NCBI GenBank assembly: GCA_024220505.1
Contig: JAKZZE010000007.1
Location: 186,001 to 250,000 of the forward strand
Source of the DNA: Rhizopus arrhizus
Taxonomy: Eukaryota > Mucoromycota > Mucoromycetes > Mucorales > Rhizopodaceae
Direction: 5' to 3'
Length of the DNA stretch: 64,000 nt
The position numbers were made by a program, and so were the translations under genes. Positions 33,285-44,510 of the stretch are shown here, one piece after another; the first letter of the stretch is position 1, and each line of letters begins with the position of its first letter. Below the pieces are notes generated by a model. It did not search any database and was not told where the DNA came from. It worked only from the letters and a program-made list of their open reading frames with translations.

Positions 33285-34006
33285 TTATTGATCGTCTGGT
33301 TGATGAGGAATAATGAATGCTAAATTATTCGTATTGTTTGATATAAAATGATGAAATGGAAAAGAGGCATGTGTGCCCAATTGGGTCTGTAACCTGGATT
33401 GTAACTCTTGAAGTTGTTTTTGTTGTTCTTTATGAATCAAGAGAGCATGAAGTGTGCTCTGTGGCAGATCACTCTTGTCTGGTTCAATTTCGGTTGAAAG
33501 GACAGGAATCCCACGTTTTTCGACTTGTGAACGGATCGAGAGGGATTGGAGTCTGTCTCGTAATCTCTTGTTTTTTCTTTCTAAATATTTCATGTAATCC
33601 ACTGCTTTGAACAAGATTGTACTCTTTGAATGATTCGTGTCTTTCAAACAAGGCACTAACTCTGTTAGTTCAGAGAATCTGGATCGAATCGCATTTCTTC
33701 GCTTCTGTTCCGAGGCGGTGTGATTATCTCGTTTCTCATCTTTTGTCTTGATCTTTCGTTTGACAGGATTTGAAGGTTGAACTGTACTTGATTTAAAAGA
33801 GAGTAGAGGAAGGGTGAGTTGATCACTCTTTTGTAAAAAGATCGGTTTGGGGTTTTCTAGATTCTAATTTTTACAAATAAATAAACACTGTCATTTGGAA
33901 CGGGGGGTGGATTGACTTACTACAGTAAATTGTAAGTATCAATTCATTCTCATCTTTTATTCTTACCATTCATATCCAGTGAACTTGTCAAATCAACAGA
34001 CTCCAT
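33285..34006 (-). CDS. bHLH transcription factor, E-box type
   Basis: Main exon 33285..33863 encodes the whole DNA-binding region: basic segment RDNHTASEQKRRNAIRSRF with the His-Glu-Arg triad at the spacing that recognises CACGTG, helix 1 (SELTELVPCL), loop, helix 2 (STILFKAVDYMKYLE) and a leucine-zipper-like continuation (LERKNKRLRDRLQSL, KEQQKQLQELQSRLQ). The pattern is closest to Mlx/Mondo or fungal INO/Max-like bHLH-Zip factors. ATG 34006 starts MESVDLTSSLDMN, but that short exon ends in phase 1 and does not splice simply to the main exon, so the N-terminus is unresolved and may include a further small exon. Confidence 0.85.
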
Positions 34007-34201
34007 TACGTTCTTTTTTTTAAAAAAAGGATTGGGATGGTTTAAGAAAAAGAAAAAGTAAAAAAAAAAAAAAAAAAAAAAAAGAGAGAGAGATGGTCTT
34101 TAATAAGCAGAAATCCACTGATTCATGCCCCGATCACTTACCCCGCATTATGCACCTGAGTTTAAAAACGGATAAAAGAAGAAGATGTGAAAAAAAAGAT
34201 T

Positions 34202-35317
34202 TTATTTTTTGCCAAGATTGGTAGCCATGACATGATCAATATTTTGAAGCATGGCAGTTGTACGACTGAGAAGAGTAGTGAGATTATTTACTTCACGCTT
34301 GAGTTCATTACGATGTGCTTCTAATAATTGACTGTCAACAGGTTGAAACATGTTGAGAGGTGAAGAAGGCAGAGGAAGATCATCATGAGGAATCATGGGA
34401 GGAGAAGGTAGATGAGGACGAGTGGATTCGACTTGAGGATTTAATAAACAAGCGATATTGTTCTTGGTGGGTCTCATGGGAGGAGAAGGTAGATAATAAC
34501 GATCGGGTTCGACAGGTTCAGGTGAAGGAGAAGTGAGGGGAGAGGGAAGTAAGGGACGTAAGGTCTGTTTGTCATCTGGTTTGGTTGGATGATAGACCAT
34601 GGGCTTATGTGTTGTCAGATTAGCAGCAGTGACACGCTTACGACGTTTGATGGTCGAACGTTTCATGGTGACCGGTCGGTGAACATTATGAAGTTTATAA
34701 TAAAGACCACAGGCATTACAGATCGGTTGACCTGATTCATCTCGTCTCCAGAGTGGTGTGGTCGTGGTCAGACAATTGGCACAGACAAAATCAGTCGGAT
34801 GTTCAACCTTGGCTGGAGCGGTCGGAAGGACCAAGGGAGGAGAGTCGATGGGTTTTTGAGTGGCCGGGGCCAACAAGGGAGGTTGCTGACGAGGTGCGAG
34901 ATGCTTTTGCTGCTGACGTTGTTTAAGATAATTTCTTTTCAACCAAACAGGACGAGATGTATTACGAGCCTTATAATAAAGCCCACAAGCATTACAGATC
35001 GTCTCACCCAGAGGAGATCGTCTCCATAAAGGAGTCGTGGTCGTACCACAATTCGAACACGAGGTGGCTGTCGTACTTCCAATGTCCGATGTCGCAACAC
35101 TGGCGTTGCTCGGCTCAATAAATGAATTATTGCTGGAAGGGGCAGACATCTTTCGCTGATCGAAGCCAACAGTAGGTTGGACTTTGTTTTGAACGCATTG
35201 AAAATCAGCTGTCACAGACACTTGTTGAACAGCGGTTGGTATTAGCGGACACTTGTGGCATGAATCAACACTGGTGGATGTTGATGGTTTGTTATAAAAT
35301 GGGGACTTTACAGTCAT
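34202..35317 (-). CDS. Double GATA zinc-finger transcription factor
   Basis: Single exon, 371 aa. Two CX2C-X17-CX2C fingers: first at residues about 87-111 ([20 protein letters not shown]), second at about 179-203 ([20 protein letters not shown]), each followed by its basic tail; the second tail is [14 protein letters not shown]. Two fingers with these sequences are typical of fungal iron-regulating GATA repressors (SRE/Urbs1/Fep1). Those proteins have four conserved Cys between the fingers, but here the 70-resid linker has none. Pro/Ser repeats (LPSPPM...) and a C-terminal helix ([20 protein letters not shown]) complete it. So either an iron GATA factor that lost the sensor or a different GATA regulator. 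Confidence 0.92.
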   Translation of the reverse strand: MTVKSPFYNKPSTSTSVDSCHKCPLIPTAVQQVSVTADFQCVQNKVQPTVGFDQRKMSAPSSNNSFIEPSNASVATSDIGSTTATSCSNCGTTTTPLWRRSPLGETICNACGLYYKARNTSRPVWLKRNYLKQRQQQKHLAPRQQPPLLAPATQKPIDSPPLVLPTAPAKVEHPTDFVCANCLTTTTPLWRRDESGQPICNACGLYYKLHNVHRPVTMKRSTIKRRKRVTAANLTTHKPMVYHPTKPDDKQTLRPLLPSPLTSPSPEPVEPDRYYLPSPPMRPTKNNIACLLNPQVESTRPHLPSPPMIPHDDLPLPSSPLNMFQPVDSQLLEAHRNELKREVNNLTTLLSRTTAMLQNIDHVMATNLGKK

Positions 35318-36573
35318 TTTGAATAGAAAGAATAGGTGTAGGTCAGTCTGTCAATCTTGATTCACTCTTCTCTCTCTTTTTTTTTTAAAAAAAAAAAAAA
35401 AATAGAATAAAATATAAAATAAATTATAAAAAAAAAAGGTCATTTATATATAAAAAAAAAAATCTTTTAAATTACTTTGATTGGCTATTGATAGTAAAAG
35501 AAACGGAAGATAAAAAAAATAATCCAATAAGATTGTATAAATTGTTATCTATTTGATTTTTATCCGCGGAATTAAAATAGCTCAATCTCTTTTCTCTTTT
35601 ATTCCCTCTCCTTGGTTTTTTATATATAAAATAGATAAGGCACGTGTAGATGATTGAATTGATTGAATTTGAACCATCTTATCTTGACTATTTTTTGAAC
35701 TATATTTTATCATCGGTCCATCTTCCGTAGGATCCGTTTCGATGGATATCACTTCTTAACTTCTTTTTTATCAAACTCAATTTATCATAAAAATGACGGG
35801 GGCAAGTCGATCCTTAAGTTCTAGGCGTTGATGTGCTTTGCATAAATAATGTTGTCATAAACAACTCTTTATCTAAACTATAATCTGTAGTTCAATTCAT
35901 AATCTTATCAACAAACAATTTGAGTAACAAGGACTGTTTCTTTTCTAATTATTCAACGACAGGATTGAAAGCGGAACAGAAAAGAATTCATTCGGATCCA
36001 TCATGTCAGGGTCGTCCACTTTCCCCTTTTTTTTTATTTTTATTCACTCAAAAAGTAGATGCTTTATTAAAAATCAACTAGACTCTCTTTAAATTCGTAT
36101 CATCAATCAACCTTGAATATCGATCATCATGATTATGCAGCCACTCAAAGCTAAATAAGATGATGTCATCACTCAAATCTTTAAGCCATCTTGCCGCAGA
36201 AAGTGTGTACCTTTTTTTTTTTTTTTATAACACATCCTATTGGATATGATCATGTCCTGTTTGTTGACTTGTTTATCAAATGAATAAAAGAAAGAGAAAG
36301 TTGTATGAAACAAGTCAACTAGGACCATTCCATGTAAACAGGGAGACATAATTTAATGAAATACAAGAGAATGTTTTAGTTTGATTATAAACTGACAAGA
36401 TTCATGAATAGATTCTTCTTTTCTTTGGTGTAACTCATCAAAACAAGTAGTTTCTCTTTTGGGATACAATAAAGTCATCCTTATTTATAAACCAAGTTTT
36501 TTTTTTCTTTTCTTTTCTTTTCCTTTTATTAAAAAAAGGTAAACTTGTACCATTTTATTTTATAAATCCTAAA
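35318..36573. promoter_or_regulatory. Divergent promoter region with GATA and E-box motifs
   Basis: 1.25 kb between the divergently oriented GATA-factor and Rab genes. AGATAAGG at 35633-35640 directly abuts CACGTG at 35641-35646, and another GATA site (TTATCT) lies at 35679-35684. A/T runs lie near both starts. Matches are by eye; GATA hexamers are common in AT-rich DNA, so only the abutting pair is notable. Confidence 0.4.
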
Positions 36574-37315
36574 ATGAAACGTCTTACAGAAATGATGTCT
36601 CAAACTCCTTCTGTCAAATTAGTCTTGTTGGGTGACTCATCTGTTGGTAAATCGAGTATTATTACAAAATATGTAACAGACACATTCATCGAAGGAAGAG
36701 AAGCAACTATTGGAGGTAAGATGAGATGATCCCTTTTTGATGACTAATAACAAAATAGCTGCTTTTCTGGCAAAGATATGTTCAATAGAAGATAGAATCA
36801 TCAAGTTTGATATATGGGATACAGCCGGACAAGAAAGATTTCGTTCCTTGGCACCCATGTATTATCGAAATGCCGCAGCGGCCATCATCGTGTTTGATGT
36901 GACAAATTATGTGAGTAATGTGACAGGGCTGAATCATCATTCGCTAATTGTCATTCCCCCCCCCCTTTTTCCTCTTTCAGAATTCATTTACAGGAGCTAA
37001 GCGTTGGGTAGATGAATTACCTTTGGATGTGATGATTGCTTTAGTAGGAAATAAGATTGATTTGGAACAAGATAGACAAGTTTTGGTGGATGAAATAAAA
37101 GAATATGTGGCAGAAAAGGATTTGATTTATATCGAAACAAGTGCTCGCTTGGGAATCAATATCAATCATGTGTTTAATGAAATAGGTAACAATCCATCCC
37201 TTATCACCTTCAAACTCACTTTATTTTCACAGCCAAAAATGTACCTTTGAAGACTACAAAAACACAAACAGTCAACATCAAAGATAATCATCAACATCAT
37301 TACTGCGCATGTTGA
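36574..37315 (+). CDS. Rab5-type small GTPase
   Basis: Exons 36574..36715, 36759..36910, 36981..37185 and 37233..37315 give 193 aa. All nucleotide-binding motifs are present: P-loop GDSSVGKSS, switch I ATIGAAF, switch [15 protein letters not shown] and ETSA. TIGAAFL is the Rab5/21/22 switch signature, and the C-terminus YCAC offers a CXC geranylgeranylation site. Rab5/Ypt5 proteins control early-endosome fusion. It is slightly short for Rab5 because the C-terminal hypervariable region is small and His-rich (HQHHYCAC). A 9-nt C-run lies in the second intron. Confidence 0.92.
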
Positions 37316-37813
37316 CATCTTTCAACCTATCTCATCCAACTTATGCCCTATCTAACAGTGCACTATTCCCCTCTTTCTCTCTCGCTTATTTCTCTTCTTC
37401 ATTCTTCAATTTATACATCATTTAAAATCAGTAATAAAATAGAAATAGCAAAGAAAGTAAATCTATTATCAATCCAATGTTTGTTTGCAATCAACACAGC
37501 ACACCAGACCGTCTGTGATTGTCTTGAACAACACAAAAAAGGTGGACTGTCATCATCAAAGAAATTGAACCTGTGACTATACAAAAGAACAGAAGCAAAG
37601 ATATACAACTCTTTCTGCATCACGCTTTCCCCCCCTCCTCATCCTATCATAACCCTATTTCTTGACCTCTGAATACCCTCCACTGTCTTTTTCATTTTCT
37701 TCTGTTGAACTCTTTGAAAAAAAAAAAAGGTAGCATTCACGACTCTCATCTTTTTCTATTGCCTCTTTTCAGTATGCTCACAAATTGAAAAATAGTTCAA
37801 GCACAGTGAATAG
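37316..37813. other. Intergenic between Rab gene and the palindromic element
   Basis: No gene supported. Ends at the inverted-repeat boundary; AGCACAGTgaatagACTGTGCT at 37800-37821 is a small perfect palindrome overlapping the boundary. Confidence 0.5.
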
Positions 37814-37871
37814 ACTGTGCTTCTAGTCTCAATTTACCAAATGTTTGAAAACTCCACCCACTTTTTTGAAA
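37814..37871 (+). repeat. Left terminal inverted repeat of the palindromic element
   Basis: Matches the reverse complement of 48421-48479, including AAACTCCACCCACTTTTTTG. Immediately followed by a 21-nt A-run, after which left and right ends diverge. Confidence 0.85.
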
Positions 37872-37883
37872 AAAAAAAAAAAA

Positions 37884-39254
37884 AAAAAATCGTATTTTGG
37901 GAAAGTAATAGAAAATTGGAAAAACAGCATATTTCTTTTGTGATTTCTATAAGAATGTTGCATCAGTGCTTCAGGAGGACAGAGCAGCGTTGCGACCGTT
38001 CATGGTCTTCATGCAAAACTTGAATGATTAATTCCTATTCAATCCTATTTACTCTATTTACCATGATTTCCATTTATTAGTGCATTCAAGCTGGATACAT
38101 GAGTTAATTTATGTTAATTAGGCAAGATCAAAACAAGCATACTCGTGCGGAACATGACTCAAAAATAAACAAATAATATGTCTATGTCACATTGTTGAAA
38201 ACACTTTACATTTAGTTTTCCATTGTTTTTTTTCTCTTTCTTTAAAACCACGTAGCATGCTGAACAACAACAACAAAAAGGACAAGGACATTATTTTTGA
38301 CATTTGAAAATGCAAACTAAAGAACCATACCCAAATCATCTGAAAATCGATGGCACAGTAGCAGGGTATCTTTTCTCTTTTGAAAAGGCGTTTGATTATG
38401 AGAAGTGTATTGAAGGGGATTTTGCCTCTTGAAAGACTGCGTTATACGGAAGCGAAAGCAAGCCAGAAATCCTTTCCTTTCATGACCTTCAGTACTCTTC
38501 TGACCTCTTTGCGTGCAGTCGTTGCGTGTCGGCCCTAACGATCAACCAGGCACTTGATACCCTCGCTCTGACCCGCAGCAAAGTAGCTACGTGCAAATAT
38601 GAACCTAGAATCGAAGCCAAATATCCTGCTTACATGATCCTCATCATCCTGTTTCCGTTTGCGAATCTATATTTTATGTAAAAGCCCAATTTCCACATAA
38701 ACAAAGTAAGCTACAAGAAAATCGGCTATTTTATTATACAAAAATACATATTAATTTATTATAAGAACTATATACTTGAGCTTTATATCAAATGAAATCT
38801 GTAGTTCTGGTGCTTGAAAAGACGTGAATGGCCTATTTCTTTACAAGTCGATAAACACAGGGCATGGTCAACCGGCACCTCCATCAGATACTATTAAACA
38901 GGGACACGTCTTGAGATATCATGGTAATTGTTATACATAGTTATGAAGTTATTATTATTAGTGAGCACTGTAATTAAAACATTTGATATAGTTGCTTACG
39001 TAGTTTATTCAGTGTTAGTTCTATTTGTTTGATGCCATAAATTCAAGGAAAAAAGGGGACTATTTTGAAGCACAATCCATACTATGAGTCGCCCCTTCGT
39101 GATATCAGACACCTAAAAGCCAATCTATAACTGTCAACAAGGTGTATCAAAAATTAATGGATTTAAGACGTATATCAATGATCAATATAGAATCAAACAA
39201 CTTTTATTCTTCCCAAAAGTCTTATAGCATAATATATATGTTTTTATTTTAGAA
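37884..39254 (+). repeat. Left long arm of the palindrome
   Basis: Reverse complement of most of 45628-47720, at high identity (for example GGTCAACCGGCACCTCCATC at about 38866 and its inverse near 46000). Holds one copy of the 371-bp unit region (about 38340-38617) that is tandemly repeated on the right arm. No open reading frame worth calling. Confidence 0.85.
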
Positions 39255-41642
39255 TTACATTACTGTCCACTGCGAAGGATAACTTTCAATGTAGCGCAGC
39301 AAAGGTTAAAGTCTTCACGCCTTTAGTATTTTTATCATCTCAACTGTTTAAAAGCTCTTAACAAAGCAGTAAACATACTCCAAAAAAGAAATAGCAATGA
39401 AAAAAAAGAAAAATAAAGACAAAGATTATTTGATAATGAATTTTATTAACAAGTTTATTTAAATTTTAAATAATAAAGACCATTGATGAGCACAGCAATT
39501 TGAATTCCATAAAGATAACCATGACTACAACAAAATTAGTATTTATTTATTTTTTCATTTGCAGTTTAATATATAAAAAAAAAAAAAAAAAAAAACCTCG
39601 GACAACGTTACAAGTTATCTTTCAATAACCTGCAACTCAGGCGCTCTTCTACACAGCTTGAGACCCTCGCAAAATCGCCTAAAACGTTTCTTGAGTTCGT
39701 CTCGTTCCGGCCGTGCTTCGTCGCGGAGACTGGCCCGACTAGACTTTATTGGATGTATAGGCTTGAATCATATCCCTCCACTATGACCGAAGCCATAACC
39801 ACTAAATCACTAGTGTGTGGTACGTATCGAGACTAGCAATAGCGACAGGTGCCTCTTCCTATGTCCTCGCAATGAATCATGAGCCCCTTCAGACCGCAAC
39901 TATAGACCCACCATCAGTAATCCTTCATCAATGGCATCTAGTAGCCCAGTAAGAAGACGCCAACCCCAAAACCAATAATCAACCTAGCGGTGGTTTTTAC
40001 ATTGATTTTTAAAATAATTTTTTATCCTTTGTATTTATACTTTTTTTTTTTTTTTTTTTTTTTTTTTCCCCTCAGCAATTCGTGATTTTAAAACGAGTTT
40101 CTCCTTCAATAAACTAAACATATCCTTCATTCCAGTCATTCTTTTTAACATATCCTTTTCACTCTTTATTCTTTACAGACAACTTGAAAATCATGCTATC
40201 CTTTCCTCTTCTTTTCTTACATTTCTTGTCTATCTTTTTTATTCATTTCTTAATATTTTCCCCATGAAATAGCATCGTATAAATATCAATTTTGTGTGAA
40301 AATAGATTATCTTTTCTGAAAAGGAAATAATCAATCAAGACTAAAGCGTACAAAAAGTCAGTTTATGCATTGATGTATGACAAAGTGTCTATTGGCTAAA
40401 ACAAACCGTACTTTTTTGCTTCTTCTTTTTCCTAAATAAAATAACAATGATTTCTGATATTTGCAAACACTTAAGAATTGTTTCCATTTAGAATAAAGAA
40501 GGGGAAAGGGTTATTGAGTAAAAAAAGGGGACCATCTTTGAAGCAAAACGATATTTTATTTTTGACCAAGTAAACTTAAAAACCGCATAAAACGTAAACA
40601 AACTGAAATGAGCAATTATCGCTTAGGTTTGATTGGTTCTTGTCTTCTATCTCCTTAATCGTATCTCTTTGTTTTATTCAGCCCAACATAAACAAAACAT
40701 AAACAAAGGAAGCACAGGATCATATCAATCCTATTTACAGTGATGATTAGGATAGTGAAAAGATAAAATAAAGCCAAAGTGGATGTAAATAGCACATTCA
40801 CTGAAATAACAATAGTCAATCGACATTGACTTCATTTTGCTTTCTTTAACATTGAAAAGGTCAAAAATACTGATGTCATCCAAGATAAGTAAACCAATAT
40901 AAGAATGAGGATGCTGGCAATAGATTACAGCACAAGAGAAAGCATGTTCTATGAGAACACCCCATTTGATTTATAGTAAACAATAAAAGATAGCATTTGA
41001 TTCAAACTCTCATATTTTATTGAAATATAACAAGATGAATGTGTTTTGTAAGGATTTTCATGACAGATGAGATGTTTGCAGATAAATAAAACTGAGAAAT
41101 AAAAAGGAAATAGTACTTGAAAACCTAGTGAATGAGTCTCTAACCTCTTTATTAGATTTCAAGTCGAGAGAGAGAACCCATTTCATCAAACTATGCCTTC
41201 CTATAGGAAATAGAAATATTCAGAAACCAAAGTGAATTCAGGGTCAACTATATTATTGAATGTAAATATCTTGTATGGTTAACATTGGAAGGTGGCTATT
41301 GCAGAAGTCTCACGTTTATTAATAAAGATCTTGTTGGACTATAATTCTGTAGATTATCTTGCCGTTATTGAAACCTTGGGTTGACTCTTTAATATCCCTT
41401 TTTGACTAATATTACTTCAAATAAGTCGAATTTTGGGTATCAAACTCAAACTTTTAATCTTAACATACAGTTTAGATTTTCAAGCTTTTGAGACACAATG
41501 CTGGCAAGCTTTTGTTAACGATTAGAATCTTCCCTATAAATAAGGATATCGTTAAGACAGACAACAACAAAAAAGAGGTTCAAAATGCCTTTAAGGAGCA
41601 TCGTTAATTAGGCTGCGAAAAGATGAAAGTACATTAGAAGAT
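39255..41642. other. Unpaired insert in the left arm (noncoding, includes SINE-like block)
   Basis: No counterpart on the right arm, where the two flanking blocks are contiguous at about 45628. No ORF over 60 codons on either strand. Contains the SINE-like block 39597-39988 and a 28-nt T-run at 40042-40069. The rest is AT-rich with nothing recognised. Confidence 0.6.
39597..39988 (-). repeat. SINE-like element with tRNA-type boxes
   Basis: A block of clearly higher GC than its surroundings, between an A-run (39574-39595) and a T-run on the plus strand. On the minus strand TAGTGGTTATGGC resembles a tRNA A box and TATGATTCAAGCC, about 35 nt on, resembles a B box; the order and the spacing suit a tRNA-derived SINE, and the block ends in a T-run on that strand. 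No cloverleaf can be drawn. Weak. Confidence 0.35.
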
Positions 41643-42773
41643 TTATTTTTTAACAAATTTTGAAAGAAATGATGATTTTATATATTTTTTTACAACTGCC
41701 TTCTTTATTCTGGCATTATATTTTACTGGGAAGCTCTTTACTTCCTCCTACAAAGGGGAATTAATAAAAAGAGAACAATCAATTATATGCATCTATACAT
41801 ACCAAGACAAAGTTCAGACACTCCATCGCTCTTGCGAGGCTAATTATGTCAGATTCAGACTCGGGGAGTCTGAACTTTCTTAAAACCACTGGCATATAAA
41901 TCCCCTCTTCGACCAGTGTCATCTTCATCAGGGAACAAACAAAACCTGAATATATGATGTTAGAAAATTTTGGTATTAATATGTGTAAAAAAAAAGCTAA
42001 TACCCTCACACCACAAGCCTAAGGCAACTGGGGCTTCAACACCTATTGCTGCTTGGTTGTCAATAGAGTATTTCATGTGCTTGCATAGCTTCACGAAATC
42101 ATCTTCAACTTGGTATTTGCTGACTTTGTTGTGTCTTTTCAGCTCGACATAAAACAAGAAAACTTCTCGCTTGTGACCTTTATAGCCTAACATGAAGTCA
42201 GCTTTCTTCTTGGAAGGCACGTTTGGGTCCGAGGCATCACTTCTAATATAATACAGCAATTAGTCCATAGAAATATGTGTGTTTCAAGTGATAATGGCAG
42301 GTTTACATACCCCGAACAAACAAAGTCTTTGCTGCAAGATTTTAAAATAGCTTCTCTGATCAATGGCTTCAGGTATCGATCAAAGAACATATCTTCGGAT
42401 CGTTCGCTACATTTGATTGCCAGGGAAGAGACAAACTCCAAACAAGCGGCCTTCACATTTACATCCAGCTCTGAGGCTGGCTCAAAGGTAAATGTTGAGA
42501 TATCAACATCACCATTGTCGAGCGCCTAATTAGTAAATTTTAGGGAAATTTTTTTTTTTTGTTTTTTTTGTTTTTAGAAGTTTAATAATTTACATCAGAT
42601 ACTTTTTTCAAGTACAACATGCATTCGTCTGATATTTTCATCATTGAAATTTCTTTGTACGCGAATGCATGCAGTACTTCCCTTGTTTGTTTTACGTATG
42701 AAGTGATACATAAATTGTTATCCCATCTATTAATGGGGAATATATATGACAGAGATCTATTATACGTTATCAT
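41643..42773 (-). CDS. PD-(D/E)XK nuclease-like protein, copy A
   Basis: Exons 42594..42773, 42311..42525, 42004..42242, 41803..41945 and 41643..41747 give 293 aa with every phase closing and no stop. Residues 147-167 read DFMLGYKGHKREVFLFYVEL K, that is D147 then E165-x-K167, the spacing of a PD-(D/E)XK nuclease active site; VEDDFVKLCKHMKYSID follows. ERSEDMFFDRYLKPLIREAI precedes it. I associate this layout with a large Mucorales family of unknown function often linked to repeats. It sits in the left inner arm, mirrored by copy B. Upstream exons (such as 43105-43414) may belong to it; the start at 42773 is the first ATG shared by both copies. Confidence 0.7.
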
Positions 42774-42962
42774 AGATTAGGCACATTACAAATTCGCTTT
42801 TGGACATTAGTATAATCTTACAAAACACGCATAGAGTTTACATTTCCCGTTTTTTCAACGGCCTGGATGTTTTGATCTCTGAATTTTAAAAACAATTTAG
42901 TAATGTTGGTGTCACCTAAAATCAACTATTTCTATAGGTTAGTATATCTGGTGTTGTATAGT

Positions 42963-43098
42963 GTTTTAGTCTAAAAGGAGACGATTTCAAAAATTATGAG
43001 AGATTCTTTTTTTTGAGACGCCCACTCAAATAAGCAGAGTCTCAAAAAAAGAGTCTCTCATAATCTTTGAAAACGCCTCCTTTTAGACTAAAATACTG
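42963..43098. repeat. Near-perfect 130-bp hairpin
   Basis: TTTTAGTCTAAAAGGAG on the left pairs with CTCCTTTTAGACTAAAA on the right, continuing through TTATGAGAGA / TCTCTCATAA and GAGAC to a loop of about 17 nt (CCCACTCAAATAAGCAGA region). Arms are about 55-60 nt with a few mismatches. MITE-like foldback. Confidence 0.85.
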
Positions 43099-43104
43099 TA
43101 GCAA

Positions 43105-43414
43105 CTAAATTTCAATATCTAAGAATACCCAGCTGTTGGGGATCCATTTTTTTTCTCCAGGACCAGAGAAATAATCAATTGTTTTGATGCGTTTAATTTC
43201 CAAATCGGACATGGATGATTGAGAGGAATCAGATTCATTGTTAGCAACTGTCAGTAAAAAAAAATTGATTAAGGAATTGAGTACTTTTAAATAAGTTTTC
43301 CATAAAATAGTTGCGTAAGTTACCTTCTTCAAAAGCTCTCTTTTTGAAATTCAAATAAGCGTTAAGCTCAGCGCGGTTAGAATCTTCGATCAAATTAGTG
43401 GTGTTCTGTGACAT
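43105..43414 (-). CDS. Short two-exon ORF (77 aa), possible 5' exons of copy A
   Basis: Exons 43324..43414 and 43105..43247 splice in phase (76-nt intron). The product begins MSQNTTNLIEDSNRAELNAY and ends KKWIPNSWVFLDIEI and a stop at 43105. The opening MSQN and the acidic, Ser-rich start recall N-termini of the same gene family. It lies in the unique centre of the palindrome, upstream of copy A on the same strand, with the hairpin between them. I could not find a phase-correct splice to copy A, so it may be an independent small gene or a severed 5' part. Confidence 0.5.
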
Positions 43415-43609
43415 TTTGTAGGAAATAAAGTAAAAACGATATTTTTTTCTTTTTTTTTTTTTAAATCGATTTTCTGTCCTACAGTGTTTTTGGATTTTTT
43501 CTATTTTGTTCGTAAGGGGTGATCAGCCCGAATTTTATTAAATGTGCATAAAAGTCACACTAAAATGTTTTTGGAAAAAACGATAATTTCCCAGCAATGA
43601 AGATTAGTT

Positions 43610-43805
43610 TGCCCAAATGTTTGAAATTAATTTGCCCAAGTCCTTACAAATAATTTGGCCAAACTTGTGATTAAAAAATGTTATAAATCTTCTTTATTCA
43701 AGCACTTAGAAGAACATTGATAGAATACTGGATAAATTTCTGTAAATGTTCGACGGGAACATCTATAACTGTTGTAATAAGAGTTTTAAGTGCTGTTAAT
43801 CACGA
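43610..43805. repeat. Internal copy of the right-end sequence (inverted)
   Basis: Reverse complement of 48238-48420: shared AATAATTTGGCCAAACTTGTG, GATAGAATACTGGATAAA and GTTCGACGGGAACATCTATAA. It places a second element end inside the unique centre. Confidence 0.8.
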
Positions 43806-44096
43806 GAGAGATTTAGACTTCCGAAATAGTGGCTGAGTCAGAACTGACGACAAGTCAGATGTGGTTGTACGCGAATGCTGCAAAATGTCGTTTACTTTTT
43901 AATTTTATCGTTTTTCACTCCTTACAAACAAAAAAAAATTATCGTTTTTCTACTGCGGATTGGTCAATAGGCTCAGGCGAATACAAAGATCCATAGAAAG
44001 ACGCTGCAGCATCCAATATGTCATCGTTTGTAACGCAAAGTGAGGAGGAGACAGGATGGCGAAGGCATTCAATGTTTTTCTGACAAGACTTCTGTT

Positions 44097-44441
44097 TCAC
44101 GGTTCGTTTAAGATAACAAGTGGAGAATTGACAACATTCACGCTTTTATTAGCTTCACCTTGTTTCAAATCAAAGGTTTTGCGTCTGGAATAGTGAAGAG
44201 CAGTGTCTTTGGTAATACGTTTGATTTCTTCCCACTTACTCTGTACCGTCATTCCATGAAGAAAATGATTAATAAGATGTTTCAGGTCAAACAAGAGAAT
44301 ATCGCAGAAGACTTCATCCTTGGACAGACCAGGATGTGCGCGCCATAAACCAGGACCAGTGGCAGGAGAATCAAGGTTCAAAGGGAGCTGGAAATTTGCT
44401 TGCAGAAGACAGTGGTCAGTCCATGAAGGTTGAATATACAT
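44097..44441 (-). pseudogene. LINE fragment, end of APE-type endonuclease region
   Basis: Reads QPSWTDHCLLQANFQLPL (the S-x-D-H end of an apurinic-type endonuclease domain), GLWRAHPGLSKDEVFCDI and SKWEEIKRITKDTALHYSRR, a pattern I associate with Mucorales LINEs between the endonuclease and reverse transcriptase. Only about 110 residues remain. It abuts the inner end of the right arm at 44447. Confidence 0.55.
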
Positions 44442-44510
44442 AACAAACTCTATGCGTGTTTTGTAAGATTATACTAATGTCCAAAAGCGAATTTGTAATG
44501 TGCCTAATCT

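Noticed and set aside
37384..37576. ORFs downstream of the Rab gene on both strands
   Set aside because: AT-rich UTR-like sequence, no family support.
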